Source of the DNA: Hippasteria phrygiana
Lineage: Eukaryota > Echinodermata > Asteroidea > Valvatida > Goniasteridae
NCBI GenBank assembly: GCA_037893225.1
Contig: JAZGUH010000716.1
Span: 124,001 to 188,000 of the forward strand
DNA length: 64,000 bases
Direction of reading: 5' to 3'
Shown: piece after piece, positions 1 to 12,300 of the stretch
How positions within the stretch are numbered: the stretch's first letter is position 1
Layout of the letters: every line of letters begins with the position of its first letter
Translations under genes and position numbers: made by a program
The notes under the pieces: model-generated
What the model saw: the letters and a program-made list of their open reading frames with translations, nothing else
What the model was told of the DNA's origin: nothing
Database searches by the model: none

Positions 1-75
1 ATATTACCTTCTATTTATTGCTCCATGCCTGTCAAATTCCCTGGGGTATGACTTGCTTTACTCATTCATAATTGC
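1..75. repeat. Partial satellite monomer at left edge
   Basis: The first 75 bp are the 3' third of a CI-P type 231-bp monomer: atattaccttct, catgcctgtc and the single-G ending are all present. The array therefore continues leftward beyond the window. Confidence 0.95.
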
Positions 76-307
76 ATGAAATATCAACCAAATTCAGTCA
101 TTTTGACATGTATGGATAGCTTAGATCTGGCGCTACATGTTGCAATTATCGGCGGCTTCTTAGAGTTAAAACTTGTGGAGAAAATTCAAACCTCGCAATG
201 TTTATTTTCTTTCCGGCCAACATCTGTGTACATGTTACCGTCTATTTATTGCTCCATGCATGTCAAATTCCCTTGGGTATGGACTTGCTTTACTCATTCA
301 TAATTGC
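76..307 (+). repeat. Representative 232-bp monomer (YM-H type)
   Basis: This is the first complete copy and serves as the map for the others. Numbering from the A of atgaaatatc: the site read as S/A or aa/ca lies near 18-24; ACATGT at 31-36 and 60-65; a BglII-type AGATCT at 48-53; atcggcggc near 74-82; the K/T site (ttaaaac or ttaacac) near 91-97; ctcgcaatg near 117-125; the pyrimidine-rich stretch with ttccggcc near 131-143; the YM/CI block near 150-170; the catgcatg/catgcctg site near 190-198; and the G indel that sets 231 or 232 bp near 215. This copy has a private change, cccttgggtatgg instead of ccctggggtatgg. Length is not a simple multiple of a usual nucleosome repeat. Confidence 0.9.
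106..140. other. Recurring dyad: 7-bp inverted repeat around a 21-bp loop
   Basis: In the monomer at 76, ACATGTA (106-112) and TACATGT (134-140) are exact reverse complements separated by 21 bp that include the AGATCT palindrome. The arrangement recurs in almost every monomer at offsets 31-37 and 59-65. YM-type monomers carry a further TACATGT at offset 154-160 that could also pair with the first arm. The stem is broken in copies reading gacaagtatgg (17905, 20682, 23228, 29944, 32722), gagatg (29018), gaaatg (48008, 53795, 55648), or ctatatg (V monomers). Short dyads are known from some centromeric satellites; a function here is inference. Confidence 0.5.
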
Positions 308-1001
308 ATGAAATATCAACCAAATTCAGTAATTTTGACATGTATGGATAGCTTAGATCTGGCGCTACATGTTGCAATTATCGGCGGCTTCTTAGAGTTA
401 AAACTTGTGGAGAAAATTCAAACCTCGCAATGTTTATTTTCTTTCCGGCCAACATCTGTGTACATGTTACCGTCTATTTATTGCTCCATGCATGTCAAAT
501 TCCCTGGGGTATGGACTTGCTTTACTCATTCATAATTGCATGAAATATCAACCAAATTCAGTAATTTTGACATGTATGGATAGCTTAGATCTGGCGCTAC
601 ATGTTGCAATTATCGGCGGCTTCTTAGAGTTAAAACTTGTGGAGAAAATTCAAACCTCGCAATGTTTATTTTCTTTCCGGCCAACATCTGTGTGCATATT
701 ACCTTCTATTTATTGCTCCTTGCCTGTCAAATTCCCTGGGGTATGACTTGCTTTACTCATTCATAATTGCATGAAATATCAACCAAATGCAGTAATTTTG
801 ACATGTATGGATAGCTTAGATCTGGCGCTACATGTTGCAATTATCGGCGGCTTCTTAGAGTTAAAACTTGTGGAGAAAATTCAAACCTCGAAATGTTTAT
901 TTTCTTTCCGGCCAACATCTGTGTGCATATTACCTTCTATTCATTGCTCCATGCCTGTCAAATTCCCTGGGGTATGACTTGCTTTACTCATTCATAATTG
1001 C
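308..1001. repeat. Trimer block YM-H / CI / SK-A, copy 1
   Basis: Three monomers (308, 540, 771) recur at 3317-4010, 3,009 bp (13 monomers) downstream. Shared private markers are ctccttgcctg in the second monomer and ctattcattgc with ctcgaaatg in the third. I saw no differences between the two copies. Confidence 0.85.
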
Positions 1002-1463
1002 ATGAAATATCAACCAAATTCAGTAATTTTGACATGTATGGATAGCTTAGATCTGGCGCTACATGTTGCAATTATCGGCGGCTTCTTAGAGTTAAAACTT
1101 GTGGAGAAAATTCAAACCTCGCAATGTTTATTTTCTTTCCGGCCAACATCTGTGTGCATATTACCTTCTATTTATTGCTCCATGCCTGTCAAATTCCCTG
1201 GGGTATGACTTGCTTTACTCATTCATAATTGCATGAAATATCAACCAAATTCAGTCATTTTGACATGTATGGATAGCTTAGATATGGCGCTACATGTTGC
1301 AATTATCGGCGGCTTCTTAGAGTTAACACTTGTGGAGAAAATTCAAACCTCGCAATGTTTATTTTCTTTCCGGCCAACATCTGTGTACATGTTACCGTCT
1401 ATTTATTGCTCCATGCATGTCAAATTCCCTGGGGTATGACTTGCTTTACTCATTCATAATTGC

Positions 1464-2853
1464 ATGAAATATCAACCAAATTCAGTAATTTTGACATGTA
1501 TGGATAGCTTAGATCTGGCGCTACATGTTGCAATTATCGGCGGCTTCTTAGAATTAACACTTGTGGAGAAAATTCAAACCTCGCAATGTTTATTTTCTTT
1601 CCGGCCACCATCTGTGTACATATTACCTTTTATTTATTGCTTCATGCCTGTCAAATTCCCTGGGGTATGGACTTGCTTTACTCATTCATAATTGCATGAA
1701 ATATCAACCAAATGCAGTAATTTTGACATGTATGGATAGCTTAGATCTGGCGCTACATGTTGCAATTATCGGCGGCTTCTTAGAGTTAAAACTTGTGGAG
1801 AAAATTCAAACCTCGCAATGTTTATTTTCTTTCCGGCCAACATCTGTGTACATGTTACCGTCTATTTATTGCTCCATGCATGTCAAATTCCCTGGGGTAT
1901 GGACTTGCTTTACTCATTCATAATTCCATGAAATATCAACCAAATTCAGTAATTTTGACATGTATGGATAGCTTAGATCTGGCGCTACATGTTGCAATTA
2001 TCGGCGGCTTCTTAGAGTTAAAACTTGTGAAGAAAATTCAAAGCTCGCAATGTTTATTTTCTTTCCGACCAACATCTGTGTGCATATTACCTTCTATTTA
2101 TTGCTCCATGCCTGTCAAATTCCCTGGGGTATGACTTGCTTTACTCATTCATAATTGCATGAAATATCAACCAAATTCAGTAATTTTGACATGTATGGAT
2201 AGCTTAGATCTGGCGCTACATGTTGCAATTATCGGCGGCTTCTTAGAATTAACACTTGTGGAGAAAATTCAAACCTCGCAATGTTTATTTTCTTTCCGGC
2301 CACCATCTGTGTACATATTACCTTTTATTTATTGCTTCATGCCTGTCAAATTCCCTGGGGTATGGACTTGCTTTACTCATTCATAATTGCATGAAATATC
2401 AACCAAATGCAGTAATTTTGACATGTATGGATAGCTTAGATCTGGCGCTACATGTTGCAATTATCGGCGGCTTCTTAGAGTTAAAACTTGTGGAGAAAAT
2501 TCAAACCTCGCAATGTTTATTTTCTTTCCGGCCAACATCTGTGTACATGTTACCGTCTATTTATTGCTCCATGCATGTCAAATTCCCTGGGGTATGGACT
2601 TGCTTTACTCATTCATAATTCCATGAAATATCAACCAAATTCAGTAATTTTGACATGTATGGATAGCTTAGATCTGGCGCTACATGTTGCAATTATCGGC
2701 GGCTTCTTAGAGTTAAAACTTGTGGAGAAAATTCAAAGCTCGCAATGTTTATTTTCTTTCCGACCAACATCTGTGTGCATATTACCTTCTATTTATTGCT
2801 CCATGCCTGTCAAATTCCCTGGGGTATGACTTGCTTTACTCATTCATAATTGC
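1464..2853. repeat. Tandem duplication of a 695-bp trimer
   Basis: Monomers 1464 (PPY, 232), 1696 (A, YM-H, 232) and 1928 (CI-P with aagctcg, 231) are repeated immediately at 2159, 2391 and 2623. Both copies share the private taattccatg start of the third monomer and tttccgacc. The one difference I saw is cttgtgaag (first copy) versus cttgtggag (second copy). This looks like a recent local duplication by unequal exchange. Confidence 0.9.
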
Positions 2854-3316
2854 ATGAAATATCAACCAAATTCAGTCATTTTGACATGTATGGATAGCTT
2901 AGATCTGGCGCTACATGTTGCAATTATCGGCGGCTTCTTAGAGTTAACACTTGTGGAGAAAATTCAAACCTCGCAATGTTTATTTTCTTTCCGGCCAACA
3001 TCTGTGTACATGTTACCGTCTATTTATTGCTCCATGCATGTCAAATTCCCTGGGGTATGGACTTGCTTTACTCATTCATAATTGCATGAAATATCAACCA
3101 AATTCAGTAATTTTGACATGTATGGATAGCTTAGATCTGGCGCTACATGTTGCAATTATCGGCGGCTTCTTAGAGTTAAAACTTGTGGAGAAAATTCAAA
3201 TTCGCAATGTTTATTTTCTTTCCGGCCAACATCTGTGTACATGTTACCGTCTATTTATTGCTCCATGCATGTCAAATTCCCTGGGGTATGGACTTGCTTT
3301 ACTCATTCATAATTGC

Positions 3317-4010
3317 ATGAAATATCAACCAAATTCAGTAATTTTGACATGTATGGATAGCTTAGATCTGGCGCTACATGTTGCAATTATCGGCGGCTTC
3401 TTAGAGTTAAAACTTGTGGAGAAAATTCAAACCTCGCAATGTTTATTTTCTTTCCGGCCAACATCTGTGTACATGTTACCGTCTATTTATTGCTCCATGC
3501 ATGTCAAATTCCCTGGGGTATGGACTTGCTTTACTCATTCATAATTGCATGAAATATCAACCAAATTCAGTAATTTTGACATGTATGGATAGCTTAGATC
3601 TGGCGCTACATGTTGCAATTATCGGCGGCTTCTTAGAGTTAAAACTTGTGGAGAAAATTCAAACCTCGCAATGTTTATTTTCTTTCCGGCCAACATCTGT
3701 GTGCATATTACCTTCTATTTATTGCTCCTTGCCTGTCAAATTCCCTGGGGTATGACTTGCTTTACTCATTCATAATTGCATGAAATATCAACCAAATGCA
3801 GTAATTTTGACATGTATGGATAGCTTAGATCTGGCGCTACATGTTGCAATTATCGGCGGCTTCTTAGAGTTAAAACTTGTGGAGAAAATTCAAACCTCGA
3901 AATGTTTATTTTCTTTCCGGCCAACATCTGTGTGCATATTACCTTCTATTCATTGCTCCATGCCTGTCAAATTCCCTGGGGTATGACTTGCTTTACTCAT
4001 TCATAATTGC
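3317..4010. repeat. Trimer block YM-H / CI / SK-A, copy 2
   Basis: Second copy of the trimer at 308-1001, carrying the same ctccttgcctg and ctattcattgc markers. It directly precedes the 12-monomer HOR. The monomer just upstream (3086-3316) has a one-base deletion (attcaaattcgcaatg for attcaaacctcgcaatg), which compensates the extra G and gives 231 bp. Confidence 0.85.
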
Positions 4011-4241
4011 ATGAAATATCAACCAAATTCAGTAATTTTGACATGTATGGATAGCTTAGATCTGGCGCTACATGTTGCAATTATCGGCGGCTTCTTAGAG
4101 TTAAAACTTGTGGAGAAAATTCAAACCTCGCAATGTTTATTTTCTTTCCGGCCAACATCTGTGTGCATATTACCTTCTATTTATTGCTCCTTGCCTGTCA
4201 AATTCCCTGGGGTATGACTTGCTTTACTCATTCATAATTGC

Positions 4242-7200
4242 ATGAAATATCAACCAAATGCAGTAATTTTGACATGTATGGATAGCTTAGATCTGGCGCT
4301 ACATGTTGCAATTATCGGCGGCTTCTTAGAGTTAAAACTTGTAGAGAAAATTCAAACCTTGCAATGTTTATTTTCTTTCCGGCCACCATCTGTATGCATA
4401 TTACCTTCTATTTATTGCTCCATGCCTGTCAAATTCCCTGGGGTATGACTTGCTTTACTCATTCATAATTGCATGAAATATCAACCAAATTCAGTAATTT
4501 TGACATGTATGGATAGCTTAGATCTGGCGCTACATGTTGCAATTATCGGCGGCTTCTTAGAGTTAACACTTGTGGAGAAAATTCAAACCTCGCAATGTTT
4601 ATTTTCTTTCCGGCCACCATCTGTGTGCATATTACCTTTTATTTATTGCTTGATGCCTGTCAAATTCCCTGGGGTATGGACTTGCTTTACTCATTCATAA
4701 TTGCATGAAATATCAACCAAATGCAGTAATTTTGACATGTATGGATAGCTTAGATCTGGCGCTACATGTTGCAATTATCGGCGGCTTCTTAGAGTTAAAA
4801 CTTGTGGAGAAAATTCAAACCTCGCAATGTTTATTTTCTTTCCGGCCAACATCTGTGTACATGTTACCGTCTATTTATTGCTCCATGCCTGTCAAATTCC
4901 CTGGGGTATGACTTGCTTTACTCATTCATAATTGCATGAAATATCAACCAAATTCAGTCATTTTGACATGTATGGATAGCTTAGATCTGGCGCTACATGT
5001 TGCAATTATCGGCGGCTTCTTAGAGTTAACACTTGTGGAGAAAATTCAAACCTCGCAATGTTTATTTTCTTTCCGGCCAACATCTGTGTACATGTTACCG
5101 TCTATTTATTGCTCCATGCATGTCAAATTCCCTGGGGTATGGACTTGCTTTACTCATTCATAATTGCATGAAATATCAACCAAATTCAGTAATTTTGACA
5201 TGTATGGATAGCTTAGATCTGGCGCTACATGTTGCAATTATCGGCGGCTTCTTAGAGTTAAAACTTGTGGAGAAAATTCAAAGCTCGCAATGTTTATTTT
5301 CTTTCCGGCCAACATCTGTGTGCATATTACCTTCTATTTATTGCTCCATGCCTGTCAAATTCCCTGGGGTATGACTTGCTTTACTCATTCATAATTGCAT
5401 GAAATATCAACCAAATTCAGTCATTTTGACATGTATGGATAGCTTAGATCTGGCGCTACATGTTGCAATTATCGGCGGCTTCTTAGAGTTAAAACTTGTG
5501 GAGAAAATTCAAACCTCGCAATGTTTATTTTCTTTCCGGCCAACATCTGTGTGCATATTACCTTCTATTTATTGCTCCATGCCTGTCAAATTCCCTGGGG
5601 TATGACTTGCTTTACTCATTCATAATTGCATGAAATATCAACCAAATTCAGTCATTTTGACATGTATGGATAGCTTAGATCTGGCGCTACATGTTGCAAT
5701 TATCGGCGGCTTCTTAGAGTTAAAACTTGTGGAGAAAATTCAAACCTCGCAATCTTTATTTTCTTTCCGGCCAACATCTGTGTACATGTTACCGTCTATT
5801 TATTGCTCCATGCATGTCAAATTCCCTGGGGTATGGACTTGCTTTACTCATTCATAATTGCATGAAATATCAACCATATTCAGTAATTTTGACATGTATG
5901 GATAGCTTAGATCTGGCGCTACATGTTGCAATTATCGGCGGCTTCTTAGAGTTAAAACTTGTGGAGAAAATTCAAACCTCGCAATGTTTATTTTCTTTCC
6001 GGCCAACATCTGTGTACATGTTACCGTCTATTTATTGCTCCATGCATGTCAAATTCCCTGGGGTATGGACTTGCTTTACTCATTCATAATTGCATGAAAT
6101 ATCAACCAAATTCAGTAATTTTGACATGTATGGATAGCTTAGATCTGGCGCTACATGTTGCAATTATCGGCGGCTTCTTAGAGTTAAAACTTGTGGAGAA
6201 AATTCAAACCTCGCAATGTTTATTTTCTTTCCGGCCAACATCTGTGTACATGTTACCGTCTATTTATTGCTCCATGCATGTCAAATTCCCTGGGGTATGG
6301 ACTTGCTTTACTCATTCATAATTGCATGAAATATCAACCAAATTCAGTAATTTTGACATGTATGGATAGCTTAGATCTGGCGCTACATGTTGCAATTATC
6401 GGCGGCTTCTTAGAGTTAAAACTTGTTGAGAAAATTCAAACCTCGAAATGTTTATTTTCTTTCCGGCCAACATCTGTGTGCATATTACCTTCTATTTATT
6501 GCTCCATGCCTGTCAAATTCCCTGGGGTATGACTTGCTTTACTCATTCATAATTGCATGAAATATCAACCAAATTCAGTCATTTTGACATGTATGGATAG
6601 CTTAGATCTGGCGCTACATGTTGCAATTATCGGCGGCTTCTTAGAGTTAAAACTTGTGGAGAAAATTCAAACCTCGCAATGTTTATTTTCTTTCCGGCCA
6701 ACATCTGTGTGCATATTACCTTCTATTTATTGCTCCTTGCCTGTCAAATTCCCTGGGGTATGACTTGCTTTACTCATTCATAATTGCATGAAATATCAAC
6801 CAAATGCAGTAATTTTGACATGTATGGATAGCTTAGATCTGGCGCTACATGTTGCAATTATCGGCGGCTTCTTAGAGTTAAAACTTGTGGAGAAAATTCA
6901 AACCTCGCAATGTTTATTTTCTTTCCGGCCAACATCTGTGTGCATATTACCTTCTATTTATTGCTCCTTGCCTGTCAAATTCCCTGGGGTATGACTTGCT
7001 TTACTCATTCATAATTGCATGAAATATCAACCAAATGCAGTAATTTTGACATGTATGGATAGCTTAGATCTGGCGCTACATGTTGCAATTATCGGCGGCT
7101 TCTTAGAGTTAAAACTTGTAGAGAAAATTCAAACCTTGCAATGTTTATTTTCTTTCCGGCCACCATCTGTGTGCATATTACCTTCTATTTATTGCTCCAT

Positions 7201-9333
7201 GCCTGTCAAATTCCCTGGGGTATGACTTGCTTTACTCATTCATAATTGCATGAAATATCAACCAAATTCAGTAATTTTGACATGTATGGATAGCTTAGAT
7301 CTGGCGCTACATGTTGCAATTATCGGCGGCTTCTTAGAGTTAACACTTGTGGAGAAAATTCAAACCTCGCAATGTTTATTTTCTTTCCGGCCACCATCTG
7401 TGTGCATATTACCTTTTATTTATTGCTTGATGCCTGTCAAATTCCCTGGGGTATGGACTTGCTTTACTCATTCATAATTGCATGAAATATCAACCAAATG
7501 CAGTAATTTTGACATGTATGGATAGCTTAGATCTGGCGCTACATGTTGCAATTATCGGCGGCTTCTTAGAGTTAAAACTTGTGGAGAAAATTCAAACCTC
7601 GCAATGTTTATTTTCTTTCCGGCCAACATCTGTGTACATGTTACCGTCTATTTATTGCTCCATGCCTGTCAAATTCCCTGGGGTATGACTTGCTTTACTC
7701 ATTCATAATTGCATGAAATATCAACCAAATTCAGTCATTTTGACATGTATGGATAGCTTAGATCTGGCGCTACATGTTGCAATTATCGGCGGCTTCTTAG
7801 AGTTAACACTTGTGGAGAAAATTCAAACCTCGCAATGTTTATTTTCTTTCCGGCCAACATCTGTGTACATGTTACCGTCTATTTATTGCTCCATGCATGT
7901 CAAATTCCCTGGGGTATGGACTTGCTTTACTCATTCATAATTGCATGAAATATCAACCAAATTCAGTAATTTTGACATGTATGGATAGCTTAGATCTGGC
8001 GCTACATGTTGCAATTATCGGCGGCTTCTTAGAGTTAAAACTTGTGGAGAAAATTCAAAGCTCGCAATGTTTATTTTCTTTCCGGCCAACATCTGTGTGC
8101 ATATTACCTTCTATTTATTGCTCCATGCCTGTCAAATTCCCTGGGGTATGACTTGCTTTACTCATTCATAATTGCATGAAATATCAACCAAATTCAGTCA
8201 TTTTGACATGTATGGATAGCTTAGATCTGGCGCTACATGTTGCAATTATCGGCGGCTTCTTAGAGTTAAAACTTGTGGAGAAAATTCAAACCTCGCAATG
8301 TTTATTTTCTTTCCGGCCAACATCTGTGTGCATATTACCTTCTATTTATTGCTCCATGCCTGTCAAATTCCCTGGGGTATGACTTGCTTTACTCATTCAT
8401 AATTGCATGAAATATCAACCAAATTCAGTCATTTTGACATGTATGGATAGCTTAGATCTGGCGCTACATGTTGCAATTATCGGCGGCTTCTTAGAGTTAA
8501 AACTTGTGGAGAAAATTCAAACCTCGCAATCTTTATTTTCTTTCCGGCCAACATCTGTGTACATGTTACCGTCTATTTATTGCTCCATGCATGTCAAATT
8601 CCCTGGGGTATGGACTTGCTTTACTCATTCATAATTGCATGAAATATCAACCATATTCAGTAATTTTGACATGTATGGATAGCTTAGATCTGGCGCTACA
8701 TGTTGCAATTATCGGCGGCTTCTTAGAGTTAAAACTTGTGGAGAAAATTCAAACCTCGCAATGTTTATTTTCTTTCCGGCCAACATCTGTGTACATGTTA
8801 CCGTCTATTTATTGCTCCATGCATGTCAAATTCCCTGGGGTATGGACTTGCTTTACTCATTCATAATTGCATGAAATATCAACCAAATTCAGTAATTTTG
8901 ACATGTATGGATAGCTTAGATCTGGCGCTACATGTTGCAATTATCGGCGGCTTCTTAGAGTTAAAACTTGTGGAGAAAATTCAAACCTCGCAATGTTTAT
9001 TTTCTTTCCGGCCAACATCTGTGTACATGTTACCGTCTATTTATTGCTCCATGCATGTCAAATTCCCTGGGGTATGGACTTGCTTTACTCATTCATAATT
9101 GCATGAAATATCAACCAAATTCAGTAATTTTGACATGTATGGATAGCTTAGATCTGGCGCTACATGTTGCAATTATCGGCGGCTTCTTAGAGTTAAAACT
9201 TGTTGAGAAAATTCAAACCTCGAAATGTTTATTTTCTTTCCGGCCAACATCTGTGTGCATATTACCTTCTATTTATTGCTCCATGCCTGTCAAATTCCCT
9301 GGGGTATGACTTGCTTTACTCATTCATAATTGC
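4242..9333. repeat. 12-monomer higher-order repeat, two copies (2,777 bp period)
   Basis: Unit order from 4242: LQ, PPCI (with cttgatgcc), A/YM-P, YM-H, CI with aagctcg, CI, YM-H with cgcaatcttta, YM-H with ccatattc, YM-H, SK with cttgttgag, CI with ctccttg, A/CI with ctccttg. Seven 231-bp and five 232-bp monomers give 2,777 bp. The second copy starts at 7019 and follows through the monomer at 9103; the match weakens at 9334 (ctccatg for ctccttg) and ends by 9565. Rare markers (cttgatgcc, cgcaatcttta, ccatattc, cttgttgag) occur at the same place in both. The only difference I saw in the matched 2.3 kb is tgtatgcata (position 4394) versus tgtgtgcata (7171). Confidence 0.92.
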
Positions 9334-12300
9334 ATGAAATATCAACCAAATTCAGTCATTTTGACATGTATGGATAGCTTAGATCTGGCGCTACATGTTG
9401 CAATTATCGGCGGCTTCTTAGAGTTAAAACTTGTGGAGAAAATTCAAACCTCGCAATGTTTATTTTCTTTCCGGCCAACATCTGTGTGCATATTACCTTC
9501 TATTTATTGCTCCATGCCTGTCAAATTCCCTGGGGTATGACTTGCTTTACTCATTCATAATTGCATGAAATATCAACCAAATTCAGTCATTTTGACATGT
9601 ATGGATAGCTTAGATCTGGCGCTACATGTTGCAATTATCGGCGGCTTCTTAGAGTTAACACTTGTGGAGAAAATTCAAACCTCGCAATGTTTATTTTCTT
9701 TCCGGCCAACATCTGTGTACATGTTACCGTCTATTTATTGCTCCATGCATGTCAAATTCCCTGGGGTATGGACTTGCTTTACTCATTCACAATTGCATGA
9801 AATATCAACCAAATTCAGTAATTTTGACATGTATGGATAGCTTAGATCTGGCGCTACATGTTGCAATTATCGGCGGCTTCTTAGAGTTAAAACTTGTGGA
9901 GAAAATTCAAACCTCGCAATGTTTATTTTCTTTCCGGCCAACATCTGTGTACATGTTACCGTCTATTTATTGCTCCATGCATGTCAAATTCCCTGGGGTA
10001 TGGACTTGCTTTACTCATTCATAATTGCATGAAATATCAACCAAATTCAGTAATTTTGACATGTATGGATAGCTTAGATCTGGCGCTACATGTTGCAATT
10101 ATCGGCGGCTTCTTAGAGTTAAAACTTGTGGAGAAAATTCAAACCTCGCAATGTTTATTTTCTTTCCGGCCAACATCTGTGTACATGTTACCGTCTATTT
10201 ATTGCTCTATGCATGTCAAATTCCCTGGGGTATGGACTTGCTTTACTCATTCATAATTGCATGAAATATCAACCAAATTCAGTCATTTTGACATGTATGG
10301 ATAGCTTAGATCTGGCGCTACATGTTGCAATTATCGGCGGCTTCTTAGAGTTAAAACTTGTGGAGAAAATTCAAACCTCGAAATGTTTATTTTCTTTCCG
10401 GCCAACATCTGTGTGCATATTACCTTCTATTTATTGCTCCATGCCTGTCAAATTCCCTGGGGTATGACTTGCTTTACTCATTCATAATTGCATGAAATAT
10501 CAACCAAATTCAGTAATTTTGACATGTATGGATAGCTTAGATCTGGCGCTACATGTTGCAATTATCGGCGGCTTCTTAGAATTAACACTTGTGGAGAAAA
10601 TTCAAACCTCGCAATGTTTATTTTCTTTCCGGCCACCATCTGTGTACATATTACCTTTTATTTATTGCTTCATGCCTGTCAAATTCCCTGGGGTATGGAC
10701 TTGCTTTACTCATTCATAATTGCATGAAATATCAACCAAATGCAGTAATTTTGACATGTATGGATAGCTTAGATCTGGCGCTACATGTTGCAATTATCGG
10801 CGGCTTCTTAGAGTTAAAACTTGTGGAGAAAATTCAAACCTCGCAATGTTTATTTTCTTTCCGGCCAACATCTGTGTACATGTTACCGTCTATTTATTGC
10901 TCCATGCATGTCAAATTCCCTGGGGTATGGACTTGCTTTACTCATTCATAATTGCATGAAATATCAACCAAATTCAGTAATTTTGACATGTATGGATAGC
11001 TTAGATCTGGCGCTACATGTTGCAATTATCGGCGGCTTCTTAGAGTTAAAACTTGTGGAGAAAATTCAAACCTCGCAATGTTTATTTTCTTTCCGGCCAA
11101 CATCTGTGTACATGTTACCGTCTATTTATTGCTCCATGCATGTCAAATTCCCTGGGGTATGGACTTGCTTTACTCATTCATAATTGCATGAAATATCAAC
11201 CAAATTCAGTAATTTTGACATGTATGGATAGCTTAGATCTGGCGCTACATGTTGCAATTATCGGCGGCTTCTTAGAGTTAAAACTTGTGGAGAAAATTCA
11301 AACCTCGCAATGTTTATTTTCTTTCCGGCCAACATCTGTGTACATGTTACCGTCTATTTATTGCTCCATGCATGTCAAATTCCCTGGGGTATGGACTTGC
11401 TTTACTCATTCATAATTGCATGAAATATCAACCAAATTCAGTCATTTTGACATGTATGGATAGCTTAGATCTGGCGCTACATGTTGCAATTATCGGCGGC
11501 TTCTTAGAGTTAAAACTTGTGGAGAAAATTCAAACCTCGAAATGTTTATTTTCTTTCCGGCCAACATCTGTGTGCATATTACCTTCTATTTATTGCTCCA
11601 TGCCTGTCAAATTCCCTGGGGTATGACTTGCTTTACTCATTCATAATTGCATGAAATATCAACCAAATTCAGTAATTTTGACATGTATGGATAGCTTAGA
11701 TCTGGCGCTACATGTTGCAATTATCGGCGGCTTCTTAGAGTTAAAACTTGTGGAGAAAATTCAAACCTCGCAATGTTTATTTTCTTTCCGGCCAACATCT
11801 GTGTACATGTTACCGTCTATTTATTGCTCTATGCATGTCAAATTCCCTGGGGTATGGACTTGCTTTACTCATTCATAATTGCATGAAATATCAACCAAAT
11901 TCAGTCATTTTGACATGTATGGATAGCTTAGATCTGGCGCTACATGTTGCAATTATCGGCGGCTTCTTAGAGTTAAAACTTGTGGAGAAAATTCAAACCT
12001 CGAAATGTTTATTTTCTTTCCGGCCAACATCTGTGTGCATATTACCTTCTATTTATTGCTCCATGCCTGTCAAATTCCCTGGGGTATGACTTGCTTTACT
12101 CATTCATAATTGCATGAAATATCAACCAAATTCAGTAATTTTGACATGTATGGATAGCTTAGATCTGGCGCTACATGTTGCAATTATCGGCGGCTTCTTA
12201 GAATTAACACTTGTGGAGAAAATTCAAACCTCGCAATGTTTATTTTCTTTCCGGCCACCATCTGTGTACATATTACCTTTTATTTATTGCTTCATGCCTG

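Noticed and set aside
166..208. Phased A/T tracts (ttaaaac, gaaaattcaaa, tttattttcttt) suggesting intrinsic curvature
   Set aside because: Tract centres are not regularly spaced near 10 bp, so strong curvature is not supported by reading alone; a curvature calculation would be needed.
76..303. 75-codon open frame repeated in most 232-bp monomers, and 68-codon versions in 231-bp monomers
   Set aside because: It recurs with every repeat, ends at tatga or cataa in each copy, is altered freely by substitutions, and has no recognisable domain, spacing or regulatory context. It is the repeat read in one frame, not a gene.
2951..3544. 197-codon frame, the longest in the window
   Set aside because: It arises because a one-base deletion in the 3086 monomer keeps two monomers in frame. 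It starts at a TTG inside the repeat and contains the same segment twice; nothing supports expression.
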